Positions 63,591-64,000 of a stretch of DNA of 64,000 bases are shown piece by piece. Origin of the DNA: Parabacteroides chongii. GTDB taxonomy: Bacteria; Bacteroidota; Bacteroidia; Bacteroidales; Tannerellaceae. Position 1 is the stretch's first letter; every line of letters begins with the position of its first letter. Below the pieces are notes generated by a model. It searched no databases, was not told the origin of the DNA, and worked only from the letters and a program-made list of their open reading frames with translations. The translations under genes were made by a program, and so were the position numbers. Location of the stretch: the NCBI RefSeq assembly GCF_029581355.1, contig NZ_CP120849.1, forward strand, positions 1,892,501 to 1,956,500, written 5' to 3'.

Positions 63591-63935
63591 AAGATTTACA
63601 ACAAACATTTTAAAGGGACTCTCTTTTTATATATTCTCTTTGGTTTTTGAAGGGTATATGTGAAATAGCGAATAGAATTTCTTTGTCTGTCGAAGTTCGA
63701 TTTTATATCCGTCAATTTTATATTAGCCATATCTGTCAAGTTCATATCACCACAGAAGAATGAGAAAAAGAAAAATCCTTTACTTCGTTGGTGTGGTATT
63801 GTCTCAAATTCAAATTCATAAAATATTTTTAGGTGCTCAAAAAGTCTGTAACGTTTTCTTATCCAAAAGGGAAAGTCTTACTGAATTGTTGCCTTTCTAC
63901 TATAAAAAGCTCTGTATTCCTTCGTGAAAATAACG
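63591..63935. other. Intergenic region without recognised genes
   Basis: AT-rich sequence after the HEPN-like gene. Only short ORFs without recognisable motifs are present on either strand. No promoter matching TAnnTTTG with a good -33 was found. Confidence 0.5.
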
Positions 63936-63968
63936 AAAGCCCCGACGGAATTTCCGCCGGGGCTTTTT
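63936..63968. terminator. Strong GC-rich terminator near the window end
   Basis: AAAGCCCCGACGG (63936-63948) pairs with CCGCCGGGGCTTT (63954-63966) with one mismatch and a 5-base loop, followed by TT. Which gene it serves cannot be decided within the window. Confidence 0.75.
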
Positions 63969-64000
63969 ACCTGCCGTCGCCCTTCACAGGGGTCAGAACA

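Noticed and set aside
63596..63745. 49-codon minus-strand ORF after the HEPN-like gene
   Set aside because: Too short, no recognisable motif, no promoter or ribosome binding site; cannot be supported as a gene.
61005..64000. attR copy of the tRNA 3' end
   Set aside because: No second copy of the T-arm/acceptor sequence was found downstream within the window.

Overview
The window looks like a chromosomal segment of a Bacteroidales bacterium, most plausibly Parabacteroides or a close relative in Tannerellaceae. This rests on gene content and signals, not on any database search. Many genes are preceded by the Bacteroidota -7 promoter element TAnnTTTG, and Shine-Dalgarno sequences are mostly weak. 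There are DUF4493/PCMD surface lipoproteins, a protease with a type IX secretion-type C-terminal domain, PadR-PspC, class I fumarase and an RF2 gene with an intact programmed frameshift. The core genes are of moderate GC and the surface-glycan genes are distinctly AT-rich.

Layout. (1) 1-6143: four co-directional genes for exported or lipid-anchored surface proteins (DUF4493, DUF4493+PCMD, outer-membrane barrel, PCMD), after the tail of another gene. (2) 6180-7133: a decayed HigB-like toxin, its intact antitoxin, a palindromic repeat cluster and a 119-bp nested inverted-repeat element. (3) 7134-11984: a 1616-residue InlB-type repeat protein. (4) 12227-13015: an MNT/HEPN toxin-antitoxin pair flanked by 37-bp near-identical copies of the metG promoter region, then metG. 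(5) 15200-36735: a 21-kb sugar-nucleotide and glycan assembly locus. (6) 36797-60851: mainly housekeeping genes (ahcY, acyl ligases, rpsO, typA, fumarase, pnp, greA, HIT, PspC/PadR, prfB) plus surface proteins. (7) 60932-64000: a CAT-anticodon tRNA followed by a Fic protein, a decayed IS256-family transposase, a decayed tyrosine recombinase and an AT-rich gene with a HEPN-like RxxxxH motif. This is a tRNA-adjacent accessory zone.

How the genes work together. The first half of the glycan locus makes sugar nucleotides: Ugd gives UDP-GlcA, Uxs converts it to UDP-Xyl, and WbpB/WbpE-like enzymes can make a 3-amino uronic acid. The second half has a DinD-like gene, a Wzx flippase, a GT56-like transferase, a second sugar aminotransferase and a PglD-like N-acyltransferase. 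Then comes a compact acyl-carrier module: two ACPs, an SDR ketoreductase, a KASIII with a full Cys-His-Asn triad, a VOC enzyme and a FkbH-type HAD protein. Five glycosyltransferases (including a GT10 fucosyltransferase) and a YfhO-family protein close the locus. No Wzy polymerase, chain-length regulator or initiating phosphoglycosyltransferase is seen. That pattern fits an oligosaccharide transferred as a block, for example in general protein O-glycosylation, at least as well as a polymeric capsule.

The most interesting candidate is the acyl-carrier module. It looks like a small ACP-dependent pathway, with glyceryl-ACP/tetronate-type parts, that builds an unusual acyl group and attaches it to an amino sugar. 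Other notable points are the promoter-duplicating MNT/HEPN insertion, a greA leader with a promoter-proximal terminator, a possible promoter-plus-terminator small RNA at 56030-56085, two palindromic repeat arrays, and layered mobile-element wreckage beside the tRNA.
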